Positions 1-12,185 of a stretch of DNA of 64,000 nucleotides are shown one piece after another. A program made the position numbers and the translations under genes. The notes below the pieces were generated by a model. That model searched no databases and was not told the DNA's origin. It saw only the letters and a list, made by a program, of their open reading frames with translations. The stretch spans positions 78,011,123-78,075,122 of the forward strand of contig CM057825.1 of NCBI GenBank assembly GCA_030068075.1. The letters run 5' to 3'. This DNA is from Paguma larvata (Eukaryota > Chordata > Mammalia > Carnivora > Viverridae). Position 1 is the first letter of the stretch. Every line of letters starts with the position of its first letter.

Positions 1-916
1 GGCTATATTTGTCTTTACACTTGCCAAAAAGGGAGGTGTTCAATGCACAGTAGAATCACATCATATCGATGATGATATGGACTGGGCTAGAAGGAAGTGA
101 AGGGTGGAAGACAAAGGCTACATATTTAAAACTTAAACATACGTCAAGGTAAATTGCAAGTTTCAATGCTTGGTAATACCAGAAAGTGAGTTAAGTTAGT
201 AAATCCTTTCTATATTTGGAATCCCTGCTACCACATTAGTCAACTACGAAAACAAACTAGCCTGATTCTTCATGCTTGTGACGGTGTGGAGCATAGTGTT
301 ACAGCGAGTGTCCATGGCCATGAGGGACCAGCTCAATCCTGCCATAAATAGGGAGAGTTTCTGGATGTTTTATTTCCTTTATTCTCCTATGTCCTGAAAC
401 TCTTTACTTTAGTGACTTGCTTGCTAAGAAAGACTTTGAATCAGGGATCACCAAACAAAACAAAACAAACCTCGTATTGTGATTCAGTGGAGATGCCTAG
501 TAAGGAAGGACTTACTGTTGAATAAGCTTATCAGCTTGTCATTTAGTGAAAGCAGTCTCCAGGTTTATGTGGCCAGCTGTCCAGAAAATATCCTTCCTGT
601 GGGGCATTCATGCTTAATTGTCAGAAATGAGTTTTAATTACTTGCCACTTTACCATAACTCCAGTAAGCCATATTGTACGCTAGCCAGTGGGTGTTATTT
701 ACTTACTGTTCAGTATCTGCCAGTGTCTGCATGATTCAGGTCAAATCCCATCCAGGTTTGCTTCTGTGTGATATTTTCATTGTGTTCAATATTCTGGAAC
801 TCCTGACAAATCAGAAACCTGTTTCATTGCTTAGGAACTCGATCGATAGTCACACTTCCTGGCTCTCAGATACTATTTTTCTCCTCAAAATTTATAGGAG
901 AGTGTCCCAATCTACA
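1..916. other. Unassigned sequence, no gene seen
   Basis: AT-rich, CpG-poor unique-looking DNA. Open frames here are short and show no recognisable domain. I saw no repeat family I could name before the L1 target site at 917. Confidence 0.5.
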
Positions 917-1513
917 GCAGTTTTTGTTTTGTTTTGTTTTGTTTTTAATTTGAGACCTAATTGACATACCACATTATATTAGTTTCAGGTATATAACATA
1001 AAGATTTGATTTTTGTATGTATTGTGAAATGGTCACTACAATAAATCTAGTTAACATCCATCACCACGCATAATTACAATTCTTTTTCTTATCATGAAAG
1101 CTTTTAAGATATATTCTCTTAGTAACTTTCAAATGTATAATGCAGTATTATTAAGTATAGTCACCATGTTGTACATTACATTCCCAGGACTTCTTTTATA
1201 ACTGGACATTTGTACCTTTTGACCCCCTTTGCCCATTTTGTCCACTTTCCATCCCCTGCTTCTGGCAACCACCAATCTGTTCTCTGTATCTATGAGTTTT
1301 TGGTGTTTTTTTTTTTAATTAAGATTCTACAAATAAGAGAGATCGTATGGTATTTTTATTTCTGTCTGACTTATTTCACTTACCATAATGCCCTCAAAGT
1401 ACATCCATGTTGGTACAAATGACACAATTTCCTTCTTTTGTATGAATGGATAATATTCCACTGTATATATATTACATTTTCTTTATCCATTTATCTATCC
1501 ATGAGCACTTTGG

Positions 1514-1786
1514 TTATTTCCATACCTTAGCTATTGTAAATAATGCTTCAATGAACATGGGAGTGCATATGTCTTTTTGAGTTAGTGTTTTTGTTTCCTT
1601 TGGATAAATACCCAGAAGTGGCATTGCTGAATCATATGGCAGTTCTATTTTTAATTTTTTGAGGAAGCTCCATACTATTTTCCATAGAGATGGCACCAAT
1701 TTATATTCCCACCAGCAGTACACAAGGGCTCCCTTTTCTTCACATCCTCGCCAACACTTATTTCCTGACTTTTTGGTAATAACCAT
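1514..1786 (-). pseudogene. L1 ORF2 C-terminal remnant (reverse transcriptase protein tail)
   Basis: About 90 codons stay open on the minus strand. They match the cysteine-rich C-terminal part of L1 ORF2: [13 protein letters not shown], then [20 protein letters not shown] and CTPMFIEALFTIAK. The endonuclease and reverse-transcriptase domains are absent because the insertion is 5'-truncated. The SINE at 1791-2020 separates this piece from further ORF2-like sequence at about 2035-2169. There is no promoter and no function is expected. Confidence 0.8.
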
Positions 1787-1790
1787 TTTA

Positions 1791-2020
1791 TTTTTATTTT
1801 AATTTTTAGTTTTTAAAAAAATTTACTTATTTTTGAGAGAGAGAGACGGTGCGAGTGGGGGAGGGACAGAGAGAGAGAGGGAGACACAGACTCGGAAGAG
1901 GCTGCAGGCTCTGAGCTGTCAGCACAGAGCCCAGCGTGGGGCTCGAACTCATGAACTGTGAGATCATGACCTAAGCCAAAGTCAGATACTTAATGGACTG
2001 AGCCACCCAGGCGCCACTGA
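1791..2020 (-). mobile_element. CAN-SINE (tRNA-Lys-derived), nested in an L1
   Basis: Complement of the carnivore SINE. A T-rich end and GA-rich tract (1845-1890) lead into 'ctgagctgtcagcacagagc', 'gagatcatgacctaagcc' and 'gactgagccacccaggcgcc'. The 14-bp target-site duplication taataaccatttta is at 1777-1790 and 2021-2034. It interrupts the complement of L1 ORF2, so it is younger than the host L1. Confidence 0.95.
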
Positions 2021-2180
2021 TAATAACCATTTTAAAGGTGTGAGGCAATATCTCATTGTGGTTTTGATTTGCATTTCCCTAATGATTAGTAATGTTGAGC
2101 ATCTTTTCATGTACCTGTTTGCCATCTGTATGTCTTCTTTGGAAAATGTTACTTTAGATCCTCTGTAGGGCAGTTTTTGT

Positions 2181-3119
2181 GCCTTCAAGAATCCCACCAT
2201 GAAAAATGCATCTATAGTATCCTATTTCACAGTGTGGTTTATGAGTTATTTGCCCCAGAGTGCATCAGTTAGTAGCCACTAGTTCAGATTAGCAGACAAC
2301 CCAGTCTCCCTCCCCTACAGACATATCCTCCTTCAGTATTTCCAAGTATTACCCAGGGGGTACTTTACGTGTATCCAAAGATAGGGTCCTGTTTGCACCC
2401 AGTCACCCCTGGAATGTGATTCCCATACACCGTCCTAGATTTGGAGAACATGAGCCAACTCTGCGGACCAGCTGCAACAGAGGGTATCCTACCCATCTTA
2501 TCACAATTGTTGCTAACAAGCTAGAGAACTTCCAGGCATCCAAAGACCCAGACAAAAGATATCTGCCATGTCTCAATGGCATGTCAGCGTGTGTCATTCA
2601 TATCTGAGGCAGGATTGGTTGGGTCTGAAACTCATATTTAGTCCCTTCCATTAGCACACATCTTTGCCCAGACCCAAAAGATTTCAAGACTGGAAATTTA
2701 ATCTAAGGGCATTCCATTCCAAGGTAGCGTCTGCTCCCGAAATCTCTATATTCAAAGAAGCACTTTCCAACTACATGAATAGGACCAAGGCAAATTCTGG
2801 TGTTCAGGTATTCAGCACATGGGTCAGACCACTGATCTTATTTTTTCTTACGATCAAGAAGATATTTTTCTCTGGAGTTTTGTTGCTCTTCCCAGACACT
2901 GGGCTTTAGTAAAGATCCAGGCTACAGAAGCTTCGAAGTTGAGCAGAAAGAAGAAGAAGAGCTGGTGCTCTGTGCAAATTTGCCAGAGCCCTCTCTAGGC
3001 ATCCTGAAAGTTTAAATACCAATAGTTGTTTTCTTATTCCGGTCACTAGATACTCCACTACCCTGAATATAACTTAGAGGCAGAGTGTGAACATTCAAAT
3101 TAGGAATGTTAGACTATGA
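2181..3119. other. Unassigned sequence, no gene seen
   Basis: Unique-looking DNA. Opposing short frames at about 2403-2607 overlap on both strands and have no domain signature. Nothing here supports an exon. Confidence 0.45.
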
Positions 3120-3300
3120 ACTTCATTCTAGATAGTTGTTCTTGAGGGAGTTACTGAGCCTCTTCTTTCCTTATCTGGACACTGAAAATAATAAAGAGCA
3201 TAATAATCTTATGTGGAGGTTAATGAGTTTCAAATTAGTCAGTTATATGAAGAGTTTTAGAGCAGCATGCGCCACATAGTAAGTACACAACAAAGGGTAG
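3120..3300 (+). mobile_element. MIR SINE fragment
   Basis: Diverged match to the MIR core and 3' half: 'gttactgagcctcttctttc', 'ataataaagagcataataat', 'gaggttaatgag' and 'cacatagtaagtacacaaca'. This follows the consensus order (acctctctgtgcctcagttt, ggataataatagtacct, gaggattaaatgag, cacatagtaagcgctcaata). Confidence 0.6.
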
Positions 3301-3869
3301 CTCTTATGAATATCAATTATAGCCTCTAATAAATGCCTATGGTAAGTTGAAGGTGTGGTCCGCCCAGGCACAAATGGGGCTTATGAATGAATCATATTGT
3401 AGGGGGACTTCTCTGTTCTGCCCCTCTTGAGCAACAGAATCTCAACCACAATTGGCAGGTGGGGTCCTCTTATTCCAGATACCTATCTATAATAATGCCT
3501 GGCATGACCCTTAAGTGAGGACTTTATGAAGATAACAAAATTATTAGCTGAAAATGACTGGGCCTACCCAATGGAATGAAAATTATAGACAAGTCACTAC
3601 ACAGTTAACTCAAACGTATTAAGGCACAACAAACATGCAGCTACAATATTGATGTCTAGTTTCTCCTCACTAAAGAAGCTGTAGAATTGATTCTGGATTT
3701 TTTTCAATTATTTTTATTATCTCTTCCTTTTTTTCCTTGCAATGTTTCAGAATTTTTTTAAAGTTCTTATAAAACAAATACCCAGTGTTAAAAAAAATTC
3801 ATGAATCTAAAATTATCTGAAAATGATAAAAAATAAGTTTTAAAAATTCAAAAGTATGAAATTGTATAA

Positions 3870-5200
3870 AGTAAAAAAATATAAATCCCTACGAACCTTG
3901 TTCCCTACTATTTATCATCTCCCTCCAGAGAAGTAGACACTATAAAGAGACTGGTATATGCACTTCTATATATTTTCTGTTCATGTATAAACATGCATAT
4001 ATATGGACATATATACTTTTTTCTTTGCATAAACTATCTCATACTACACATGGTGTTCTATGACTTGCTTTTTCCTTTAACATGTTTTGGGAAGCTTCCC
4101 ACATGAGGACATTTAAATTTGCTTCATTTTTAACCATTGTACGATTTAGGTTGGACTTATTTGTTTAAAAGACTTAAGCAATCTGGTTCATTATGTTTAT
4201 TTATGGGCAAGTCTGTGCAATTTCCATGTTTTTTTGGTGCCTTGGACTTCTTTCCATGTAGCCTGCATGCTTATATCCTTTGTCCAACTTCGTACAGGAT
4301 GATTTGTCTCCTTCTTATTGATTTATAAGAACTTTCCATTTATTAATTTAACCCATTGAGAGTCTCGTGTGTGGCAACCGTATTTATCCAGGCTATTATG
4401 TTACTGTTTTACTTTATTTATGTTTTGTGTTAAATGACTGCTTCAAAATTTTAGTGGTCAATTTATCTAGGTTTTGGCTTATTTACAAATATATTGTCAT
4501 GCTAAGAAATGTGTTTAAGATTACAAAAAACAGTTCATTTTTTTTCCTCAGGTGTTTCACACTTTTAAAACATGTTTAAACTTTTACTCTGTCTAGAATT
4601 TGTTTTGACATAAGAAGCAAGCATTGGATTGAGTAATTTACTGAGTAATACATCTTTACCCAACTGTTCTGAAAATCCATTGTAACATATATAAAAATTT
4701 CCATTTTTCCATGAATATAATTCTGGACATCCCATTCTCTTTCATTGATCTTCTTGATTATTCCTGTACTGTTATTTTAAATATTATCTCTTTTTAACAT
4801 ATTTTAACATGGTGTGTATTATTCTTCCCCTTGTTAGTATTTCTTACATTTTTCCTTACTTCCCATTAGTTTATTCTTTCTAATAAATTTTAAAATATTT
4901 TGATAAACATAATTCATTCTTTTAACCAAGATTACAAATAACTTCAATATTATTTTAGGGTGAATTTGCATCCATGTACTGTAGAGTGATTCTTTCCCCA
5001 AGGAAAGGTGCATGCTTTTCTCTTTGCTCCAGTCTTCCAATAGGTGACTCAGTAAAAGATCAAGATTGCTCTTCACATATATCCTGTGCATTTCTTGTTG
5101 ATTTCTTGACATTTTTACATTTATTTTGAATGGGATCTGACGTTTAATTTTATTTCCTTTTTTAACTAAAGGGCAATTATTTATCGTGTTCATTTTTTAC
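3870..5200 (-). mobile_element. Degenerate ancient L1 fragment(s)
   Basis: AT-rich sequence whose landmarks occur in the order seen in complements of old mammalian L1s. They are a 'catactacacatggtgttctatgacttgc'-like stretch near 4040, 'cttattgatttataagaact' near 4315, a 'ctagaatttgttttgaca' segment near 4593, 'ctttacccaactgttctgaa' near 4652 and 'tctttcattgatcttcttga' near 4738. Divergence is high and boundaries are approximate. More than one fragment may be present. Confidence 0.45.
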
Positions 5201-6075
5201 ACTGCCACCCTTTAGTGATTGCTCATCTTTTCTCTAATGTTTTCTCATGCTTCTTTTAGGCCTAAAAGTCATATTATTTTATAGAATTTCAGTGATGAGT
5301 ATATAGGTATTTGCTGTACAAGTCTTTCAATCTTTTTGTGTGTTTAAACATTTTCCATATTTTTGAAAAATTTTGTAATAGAAGGTGGGGCTGAAATAAT
5401 TTTACCTGACTACACTAGCTTAAAGTTTCAATGTTTCACTATAACCTACTTACATTTATTTAGCTGCAGAAGATATTATTCATCTCAGATTGTATTTGGC
5501 AAAATACTTATTAAGTTACTAATTGTTCTTGCTATTGAATACATTTTCTTATTCTTTATATCTCTAATTCCCCTTCCCACCTTTGTCAACCAGAGTGGTG
5601 GCTAATGAACCCAATGATTAGGACTTATGTTATCATTTCCTATATTGAGAAAATTTTAAAAAGACAATCATTGTGGTTTTAACTGATTTTAGCATAATTC
5701 ATTATTTGTATTATTAATTGTTATTATCATTTGTAAGCGCATGCTGTGCAAGGTCCCTGCCCTGGGGAGCATATCAAAGCTCACATTTAATTATTATCTT
5801 GAATTTTCATGGTATTGCACATAACAACAAAAGCTACGAGAACCTAGAAATAATTAAAGTATATAATTAATATTACCAGTTTAATGTTACCATACACAAT
5901 CTTCAATCAACCAAATAAATAATTATTAAAATCTCTAAGATTATTAAAATTTACTAACATCTGTTGGGACAATTTGGCAATAACCTCGAGTCATGAAACC
6001 TTATCATCCACATGCCATTAATTTTATTGCTTTTATGCTTCAATGTTCAAATACAATAAAAGGATTAACTCTGGT

Positions 6076-6178
6076 TGAGATTTTATAATATGAGAATAAG
6101 TACACAAATGCCGAGTTTATAAACTTTATAAACTGAGATTTTATAATATGAGAATAAGTACACAAATGCCGAGTTTAT
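6076..6178. repeat. Perfect 45-bp direct repeat, 58-bp period
   Basis: Copy one is 6076-6120 and copy two 6134-6178. They are identical over 45 bp (starting tgagattttataatatgaga and ending aatgccgagtttat), separated by 13 bp (aaactttataaac). The spacer itself contains 'aaactttata' and 'tataaac', resembling the repeat end. Perfect identity in a diverged background suggests a recent local duplication. Confidence 0.95.
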
Positions 6179-8140
6179 GAAGTCTATTCTATTCTACCTT
6201 TTCCTGAGAGGTTTACTGAGGGGGTTTATATATTACACAAACCCGAACACATGGACTTACATGATGACCTTCTTAGGAGATCAAGTGTTCACACGTACAT
6301 ATGCTGTGTATCCTTGAGATGATTTTAGTAAAAGGACATATTTGAATTCTTGATATATTCTAAGCCATCTTTAATTGCATGACAGTAATGTCTTTCCTAT
6401 TAGATATTAAGTTTCTACAGGACAAAAACATGTTCTTCCTTTTTCATTTTAACCTCCACAAATGAACTGGGGTGCTGCTTTGTTCATAGAGAACTCTCAA
6501 CAAATTGTTATATGAATGGCAAAGCTTATAGGAAGAGTAGCCTTTCTTATTATAAATATTAATACCCTCCCCATTTTTAGCTAGGGCAGAACATTAATAA
6601 GACCCTATGTGTTTTTGGACATCTGCCACTTGAAGACTTAGGGACAGAGCAAGTGCTACATTGGGCCAGATTGTTTTCTTCTGCCCCAATTCTGTCCCTG
6701 CATGGAACTTTGATTTATTTTTGCACTTGCCTTGCAACATAGAATAGTCACTGAAGCAGTATAGGTTTTGTTTGTTAAGTGAACAAATAATAGGGGCCTC
6801 AAGGAAGTTTGTTTTTAAATTACAAAAACCAAAATGAAGAATATGATTCAAAATACTTCCAACTGTGCACCATTTATTCTTCAGATAATCTGAATCCTCC
6901 CTCCTGTGCTACAGATGCTGCTTTGAAATGCCCTTTGAAATGTTCTAGAGTGCAGGAAGAAAGCCAGGAACCTATGTCTTAGGTTCAAAAGCTATCAACT
7001 AGAAAAATAACGTCTATCAAATTTTCATAAGGTCCTACCTTTCTCCTGACTACATAATTTGTCTCTTCTAGTTTTGTATTTACAATCTTGTTCCATTTTG
7101 ATATTCTTCCCTCCTGACAGTATCTACCTTAAGTGTATTTCATCATGGACTGTGGTTTCTCTTCCAACTTCTATCTTTGCCTTTCAGAGTCATCTGATGG
7201 TTTTAGTGCCATCTCTGGGGCTGGCTCTTTCTGTGATCATAGTAGCTCCATCATGAGACCCAGCCTCTCAAGTAGTACTTAAAAAGTTATAAGTCGTGGC
7301 CAGTTAAAAGGCCGCTTATGGTTCTAGAATCTTGGAATTTGGCTATAGTCTTCCTTCTGGTCCAGTATTTTTATAGAAGCAGATTTCTAAATTGTCATGC
7401 ACCTTATTGATGATCCCAACTCTTCTTTGTCAATTACCTTTGAATCCAGTGTACCTTTCTGAAACCCATTGACTGGAGCTCCGTGCACTATTTTATTCCA
7501 AGGCACTAAGTCATTTTACAAGGGATGTACAATGTTTTCTGATGATACCCAGCACTTTGCTAATCTTTTTGACTTCCGCAGCCCTGTGAACTGGTACCTT
7601 CAGACAACAGTCTCCTGTTGCCTGAGAGATCTTTCACCTGTCATGTTAGAATTTGGAAAGCAGTGCTTTCCTTCAGAAGTTTTGAGTGTCTCTTGTTTTG
7701 GGGGTAGCTTTTGTCAGGTCTCGAGATGCTCAAGTTGTTACAGTTTTTTGTAAGATACAATTTAATCACAGATAATCAGGTGACTACCTTACATATAGAA
7801 TGGTAGAATTTTCCACTCCTAGTCTGCCAGATGTACCTGTAGCAGATAAACAATATTAATATTTCCCTATATTCTATTTCTCTTAATCTGTTATAAGTTG
7901 TTATAGAACTGGAGTTGATATATTTTGCCTTTTTCTTTATATATTCATATATTTAACTTTATATTATATATTGTCATTTATTTTTAATTATTTATTTTTA
8001 TTATATATTAAACTACTATATATTTAATATTTGATAAATATACATACAACATTTATATATTTACATTTTGATTTTGGATTAAACACTTGACCGTCATAGA
8101 CGATTTGGGAAGTATATGAAAGGAGGTAGGGTCTACTATA

Positions 8141-8159
8141 TTAATTAATTAATTAATTG
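8141..8159. repeat. (TTAA)n simple repeat
   Basis: About five TTAA units in an AT-rich stretch; low-complexity DNA. Confidence 0.8.
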
Positions 8160-8896
8160 CTCATCCTATAGTGGTTCTCTTACTCCTTTTTGGTCCTAAA
8201 CCTTGATTTCCACCCCTCCCTCCTGGGGGGGCTGTGTGCTTAAGTTTCTGGGGATGAATCATAATTGATCTATGCCATAGGTGGTAATCTTATGTCCACA
8301 GGAGGACATGTGACCCAGTTTGGGCATATGTGAAATAGGAGTGAGAGGCTTTGGGGAAATACTTTCTTTCCCAGTGAAGAGAGGACTGCATCAGAAGGGC
8401 TTTCTTTCCCGCCTGGACATTGTCATGCGATAAAATGATGCTCAGAGCTGCTGCACCCACCTTGCTCTATGAGAGAGAGGCCAAGAAAACTCAGAAACAT
8501 TGAGTGCTTCTATTATTGAGTTACTCAACAAACCACTTGAATCACCCATCTCCAGATATCTGAGATGATAAAATCTTATTATTTAAGCCATACTCATTGT
8601 AGATTCTGTTTCCTTGTGTCAAAATAATTATATCCAAACCAAAGTGTAAGAAAAAACAAATAGCTTATATATCTCTAACCAAATATAATTAAAATATTTG
8701 CCACAATTTCCTTTCAAACACTTTCCTATGCATATATACAAATGTATTTAATTTCTATTTTTATAAAACTAAGATCATATTGATATGCAATTTTGCATTC
8801 TGCTTTTTACTTATTGTATTATTTTCGAATGTCACTGAATAATCTCTAAAACCATAATTGATAATATGAATTACCATAATTAATTTTCATATTCTT

Positions 8897-9037
8897 TTTT
8901 AAAGTTTTTATTTTAATTCCAGGATAGTTAACATACAATGTTGTATTAGTTTCAGGTGTACAATGTAATGACTCAACAATTCTATACAGGACTCAGTGCT
9001 CATGGCGAGTAAGTGTATTCTTCATCACCCTAATCTA
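8897..9037 (-). mobile_element. Short, severely 5'-truncated L1 3' end
   Basis: T-rich start followed by 'agttaacatacaatgttgta', 'ttagtttcaggtgtacaatg' and 'gactcagtgctcatggcgag', the complement of the L1 3' UTR end also seen at 15.8 kb. A 9-bp repeat, catattctt, at 8888-8896 and 9038-9046 looks like the target-site duplication. Only about 140 bp of L1 is present and no coding part is included. Confidence 0.8.
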
Positions 9038-9824
9038 CATATTCTTAAACAGAATGTCTTTTCTTATTTTGTGTAGTATTTGAGACAGAAACTTTTGTTG
9101 CATAAAAGCCATTATGCCATGTTCAGAGTAAAGGACAGATACACAGTAATTGTTAGGGAAAAAAAAAAGAAACTTTTGAGGGAAATTAAAATAAACCCCT
9201 CCTTTAGAAACTAATAATTACATGGAGAAATCAGACAAAACACAACTGAAGAGATGTGACCTTTCCAAAATATAGCTGTGAATAGCTTTAAAGCTCCAAA
9301 GAGAAGAAAGCTAAAGTTAACTTTGGAGTGTGGGAATAAGTGGTTTTAAAGTTCATTTCCTCTAAGGAATGATCAGTACAGACACTTACTTAGCCGAGTT
9401 AGCTTCAGGGTCTAAAGTTATTTCAACTCTTTTTATGAAACAAAGGGGCACATCACGAGCTCCCGCCAGTACATGTGGGACATTAAGTTCCTTACCTTTT
9501 CCGGAATTGTGACTGAGAGAACACTCAATGCTAGTTGAAATTTCTCCTGATGTTTCTGGCCTGTTTCCTCTTATATAAAGCAGAAAAAATATAACAAGGG
9601 AGGAAAGTACTAGCTTGTGGGCTCCACGTGCACACGTGCCCAAGCTCATGCCGTGTGGATTTGACTAATGCAGCGGCAGGCACACTGCAATCTGACTGCC
9701 TTTGGTTAAGGCAGGATTAACTTATAAGCATTATCACTGATACCTATAGAGGTAATACGCGCTCTATACCTTGCTTTCTTCTACCTGACTTACAAACTGA
9801 TTTATTAATGCACACAAGTATGTC

Positions 9825-10180
9825 CCATTATAATCTCCATTTTACAGTGAAGAATGGAAATTATGTTCAAAGTGGCAGAGCTGATAAATACTGAGATTCT
9901 AAGTCTGGAGTCTACATTCTTTTCTTTCTTTCTTTCTTTCTTTTTTTTTTTTTTTTTTAGTTTATTTTGAGAGAGAGAGAGAGAGAGCAAGGGAGAAGCA
10001 GAGAGTGAGGGAGACAGAGAATCCCAGCCAGGCTCCATGCTGTCAGCAGAGTCCATTGTGGGGCTCCATCCTATAAAGTGTGAGATCATAACCTGAGCCA
10101 AAATCAAGAGTCAGATGCTTAACTGACTGAGCCACTCAGGCACCCCGTGGAGTCCACATTCTTAACCATTAGGACAAAGA
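9825..10180 (-). mobile_element. MIR fragment split by a SINE
   Basis: Complement of MIR: 'taatctccattttacagtga' at 9831, then 'gtggcagagctgataaatac' and 'gattctaagtctggagtc'. It resumes after the SINE with 'cacattcttaaccattagga' at about 10155. Joined across the SINE, this follows the consensus complement. The CAN-SINE occupies 9922-10146. Confidence 0.7.
9922..10146 (-). mobile_element. CAN-SINE with (TTTC)n tail, inserted in a MIR
   Basis: A tail of TTTC units and poly(T) (about 9922-9958) precedes a GA-rich tract and the tRNA-related part ending 'ctgagccactcaggcacccc'. Target-site duplication: tggagtctacattctt at 9906-9921 and tggagtccacattctt at 10148-10163, with one difference. The insertion splits an older MIR. 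Confidence 0.95.
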
Positions 10181-11224
10181 TTCTCAAACATTCTCGATTC
10201 AAAGTATCCTTAGTATTTCAAAATATTTTTTAAATTGCCCCAAGACCACAAGAAAAATCTAATGGTTTCCTCTATTTAAGTAGTTGAGTCGCAACAAATT
10301 AATTTTATGTCTTAATGACTTACTGTTCATTTTAGAAAAAGAATGACAATACAGTGAAATAGATATTTTAGTTCATTCTTATGTAGCCACAACTCTTGCT
10401 AATGTGATGTGTGCACCTGTTGGGCACTGCACAGCTTCTCAGATCTCGGGATGAGAGTGGACACCACCACCCTCATTTCAGATTCCCATTGATTATGGCA
10501 CAACATTTGCTTTTTATTATAGCAACTGCTAAAAACTCATCTTTATAATAATAAGATGTCATTTAAAGAAATATAGCATGATCTGATGTTGTCAAACGAG
10601 TGGTTCTCGTAGTGTCAACAAGAGTCAACTGTTACCATGTTTCCCTCCCAAACTTAAAATACCCCGTGTAGCCCCTGTGAATTCTCTTTGCGACTCTGGG
10701 GTACCTCAGTGTAGTTTGGGAACTGTGGCTTAAGGCAACATTGCCACTTGTGTTCAGGACCCACTAGGGGAATGAATTGTGATTACTTTTAATTAAAAAA
10801 AAAACAACACTCCCGTTTAAGTTATATCCAACATTGCCAGCTTGGGTATTCAAAGCTTTAGATATATATTTAATTGAGGGATTCTTTCACGTGTTTCACT
10901 TGGCTTAGTATTCCTTAGAGACGAGGGTTAGGAATCAGTGGAAACAGAATGAAGATGGAGTCATTTTGAGTCTCAGCCATTTGGGGGCCTCTTCTACAGA
11001 AAAACATGAAATGAGACTACATGGCTTCTAGCATTTTTCCTAGACTTTGATCATTAGAATTTATACATTCAGTTATTTTCTTTCCTCAGTTGCATTGTCA
11101 TTTCACACAGAAAAATTTCCCCCCAATTTCCTTAAGCATTTGAGTCATAGACCGTGATAGGGTAAACTGTTTCTAGATCAAAGTGGGCAGACTTCCTCGA
11201 TTCTACTTTGAGCTCCTCGGTATA
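10181..11224. other. Unassigned sequence, no gene seen
   Basis: Mostly unique-looking. A segment at about 10597-10728 begins 'gagtggttctcgtag' and ends 'gtagtttgggaactgtggct'. These ends resemble the inverted termini of hAT/Charlie-type elements, so a short degenerate DNA transposon is possible but not established. Confidence 0.35.
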
Positions 11225-11365
11225 CCATCTCCAAGACTTTGGGCAAACCTCACCTTTCTGCACCTCATTCTCTTCATCTATAAAATAAGGACAACAGTGT
11301 CTGTCTCACCAAATCATGGGAGGGCTAGAACAGTTAGTGTTACCTTATAAAGCATTATATGGCTC
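11225..11365 (+). mobile_element. MIR SINE fragment
   Basis: 'ctttgggcaaacctcacctt', 'tctgcacctcattctcttca' and 'tctataaaataaggacaaca' match the MIR order 'cttgggcaagtcacttaacc / tgtgcctcagtttcctcatc / tgtaaaatggggataataat'. Confidence 0.7.
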
Positions 11366-11977
11366 TATTATGAAGATGGTGAGCATGGTTTATATTCTAG
11401 GAGTGTTAACATCTTTCCAGATTAGCTGAGTGCTTTGGTAATAGTTACAAGTTTTTTAAGGGAAAATGGTCTTAAAGTTTTCTTAATTTATTATCTATAT
11501 AATCTATACTATCTATATAATCGCACACCATAATTTTGCCTGCCTATGATCATTTTAATGTTGGGTTAATTAAGTAAATAGTTTTAATGCAATATATCTT
11601 CAGTCTATTTTTGTTTATCTTGGTGCCTGATCATTCTGATAGTGGTCAACAAATTTTTGAATATTTTGAACACATTTTTTAAACAAAAAACGGGCATACA
11701 TATTACTCCAGACTTGCTCGTCATTGAAAGGTAGAGTCAGTTAAAAGTTAGCATCCCTAACCATCCGCTCCTGCCCTCCTTCCCCCTAAAATTAAAAACA
11801 GGACTTTGTTTTGTTAGTAGACTGTGGACAGATTTTTCTTAGAAAAAAATCATAGAGGTCAGACGGTAGCATTTTGAGGCTTTGGGGAATAAAGCATTAT
11901 AAAAGCATTTTGATCTGATTCATTAGGCCATTGAGAATATGGTTAAAGATCTCATTTGCTGCACTGCAGTTTCTTCT

Positions 11978-12173
11978 TCTTTTTTTTTTAATGTTTATTG
12001 AGAGAGAGAGGGAGCAGGGAAGGGGCAGAGAGAGGGAGAGAGAGAATCCCAAGCAGGCTCCACGGTGTCAGCACAGAGCCCAACTTGTGGCTTGAACTCA
12101 ATGAACCGTGAGATCATGACCTGAACTGAAATCAAGAGTCGGGCACTTAATTGACTGAGCCACCCAGGTGTCC
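11978..12173 (-). mobile_element. CAN-SINE
   Basis: Poly(T), 'aatgtttattgagagagaga', GA-rich tract, 'gtcagcacagagcccaact', 'gtgagatcatgacctgaact' and 'actgagccacccaggtgtcc'. Flanked by cagtttcttctt (11966-11977) and cagtttcctctt (12174-12185), a target-site duplication with one difference. Confidence 0.95.
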
Positions 12174-12185
12174 CAGTTTCCTCTT

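Larger units (their letters stand above)
928..2169 (-). mobile_element. 5'-truncated L1 (LINE-1) 3' end, interrupted by a SINE
   Basis: The plus strand reads as the complement of an L1 3' end. From the T-rich end at 928 comes 3' UTR-like sequence ('taattgacataccacatta', 'tatattagtttcaggtat'), then complement of the ORF2 C-terminus. The frame at 1514-1786 on the minus strand encodes a recognisable ORF2 tail (motifs [33 protein letters not shown]). An 11-bp direct repeat, gcagtttttgt, lies at 917-927 and 2170-2180 and is a plausible target-site duplication. A CAN-SINE (1791-2020) later split the copy, which is about 1 kb without it. It is old and not coding. The subfamily is uncertain (L1MA-like by resemblance). 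Confidence 0.85.
5201..8896. other. Unassigned AT-rich sequence, no gene seen
   Basis: Contains the perfect duplication at 6076-6178, strongly AT-rich DNA at about 7920-8060 and a TTAA tract at 8141-8159. Frames at 7059-7256 and 7469-7753 are short, domainless and probably chance. The 'aaggtccctgccctggggag' at about 5750 could be a scrap of an old repeat, but it is too short to assign. Confidence 0.4.
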
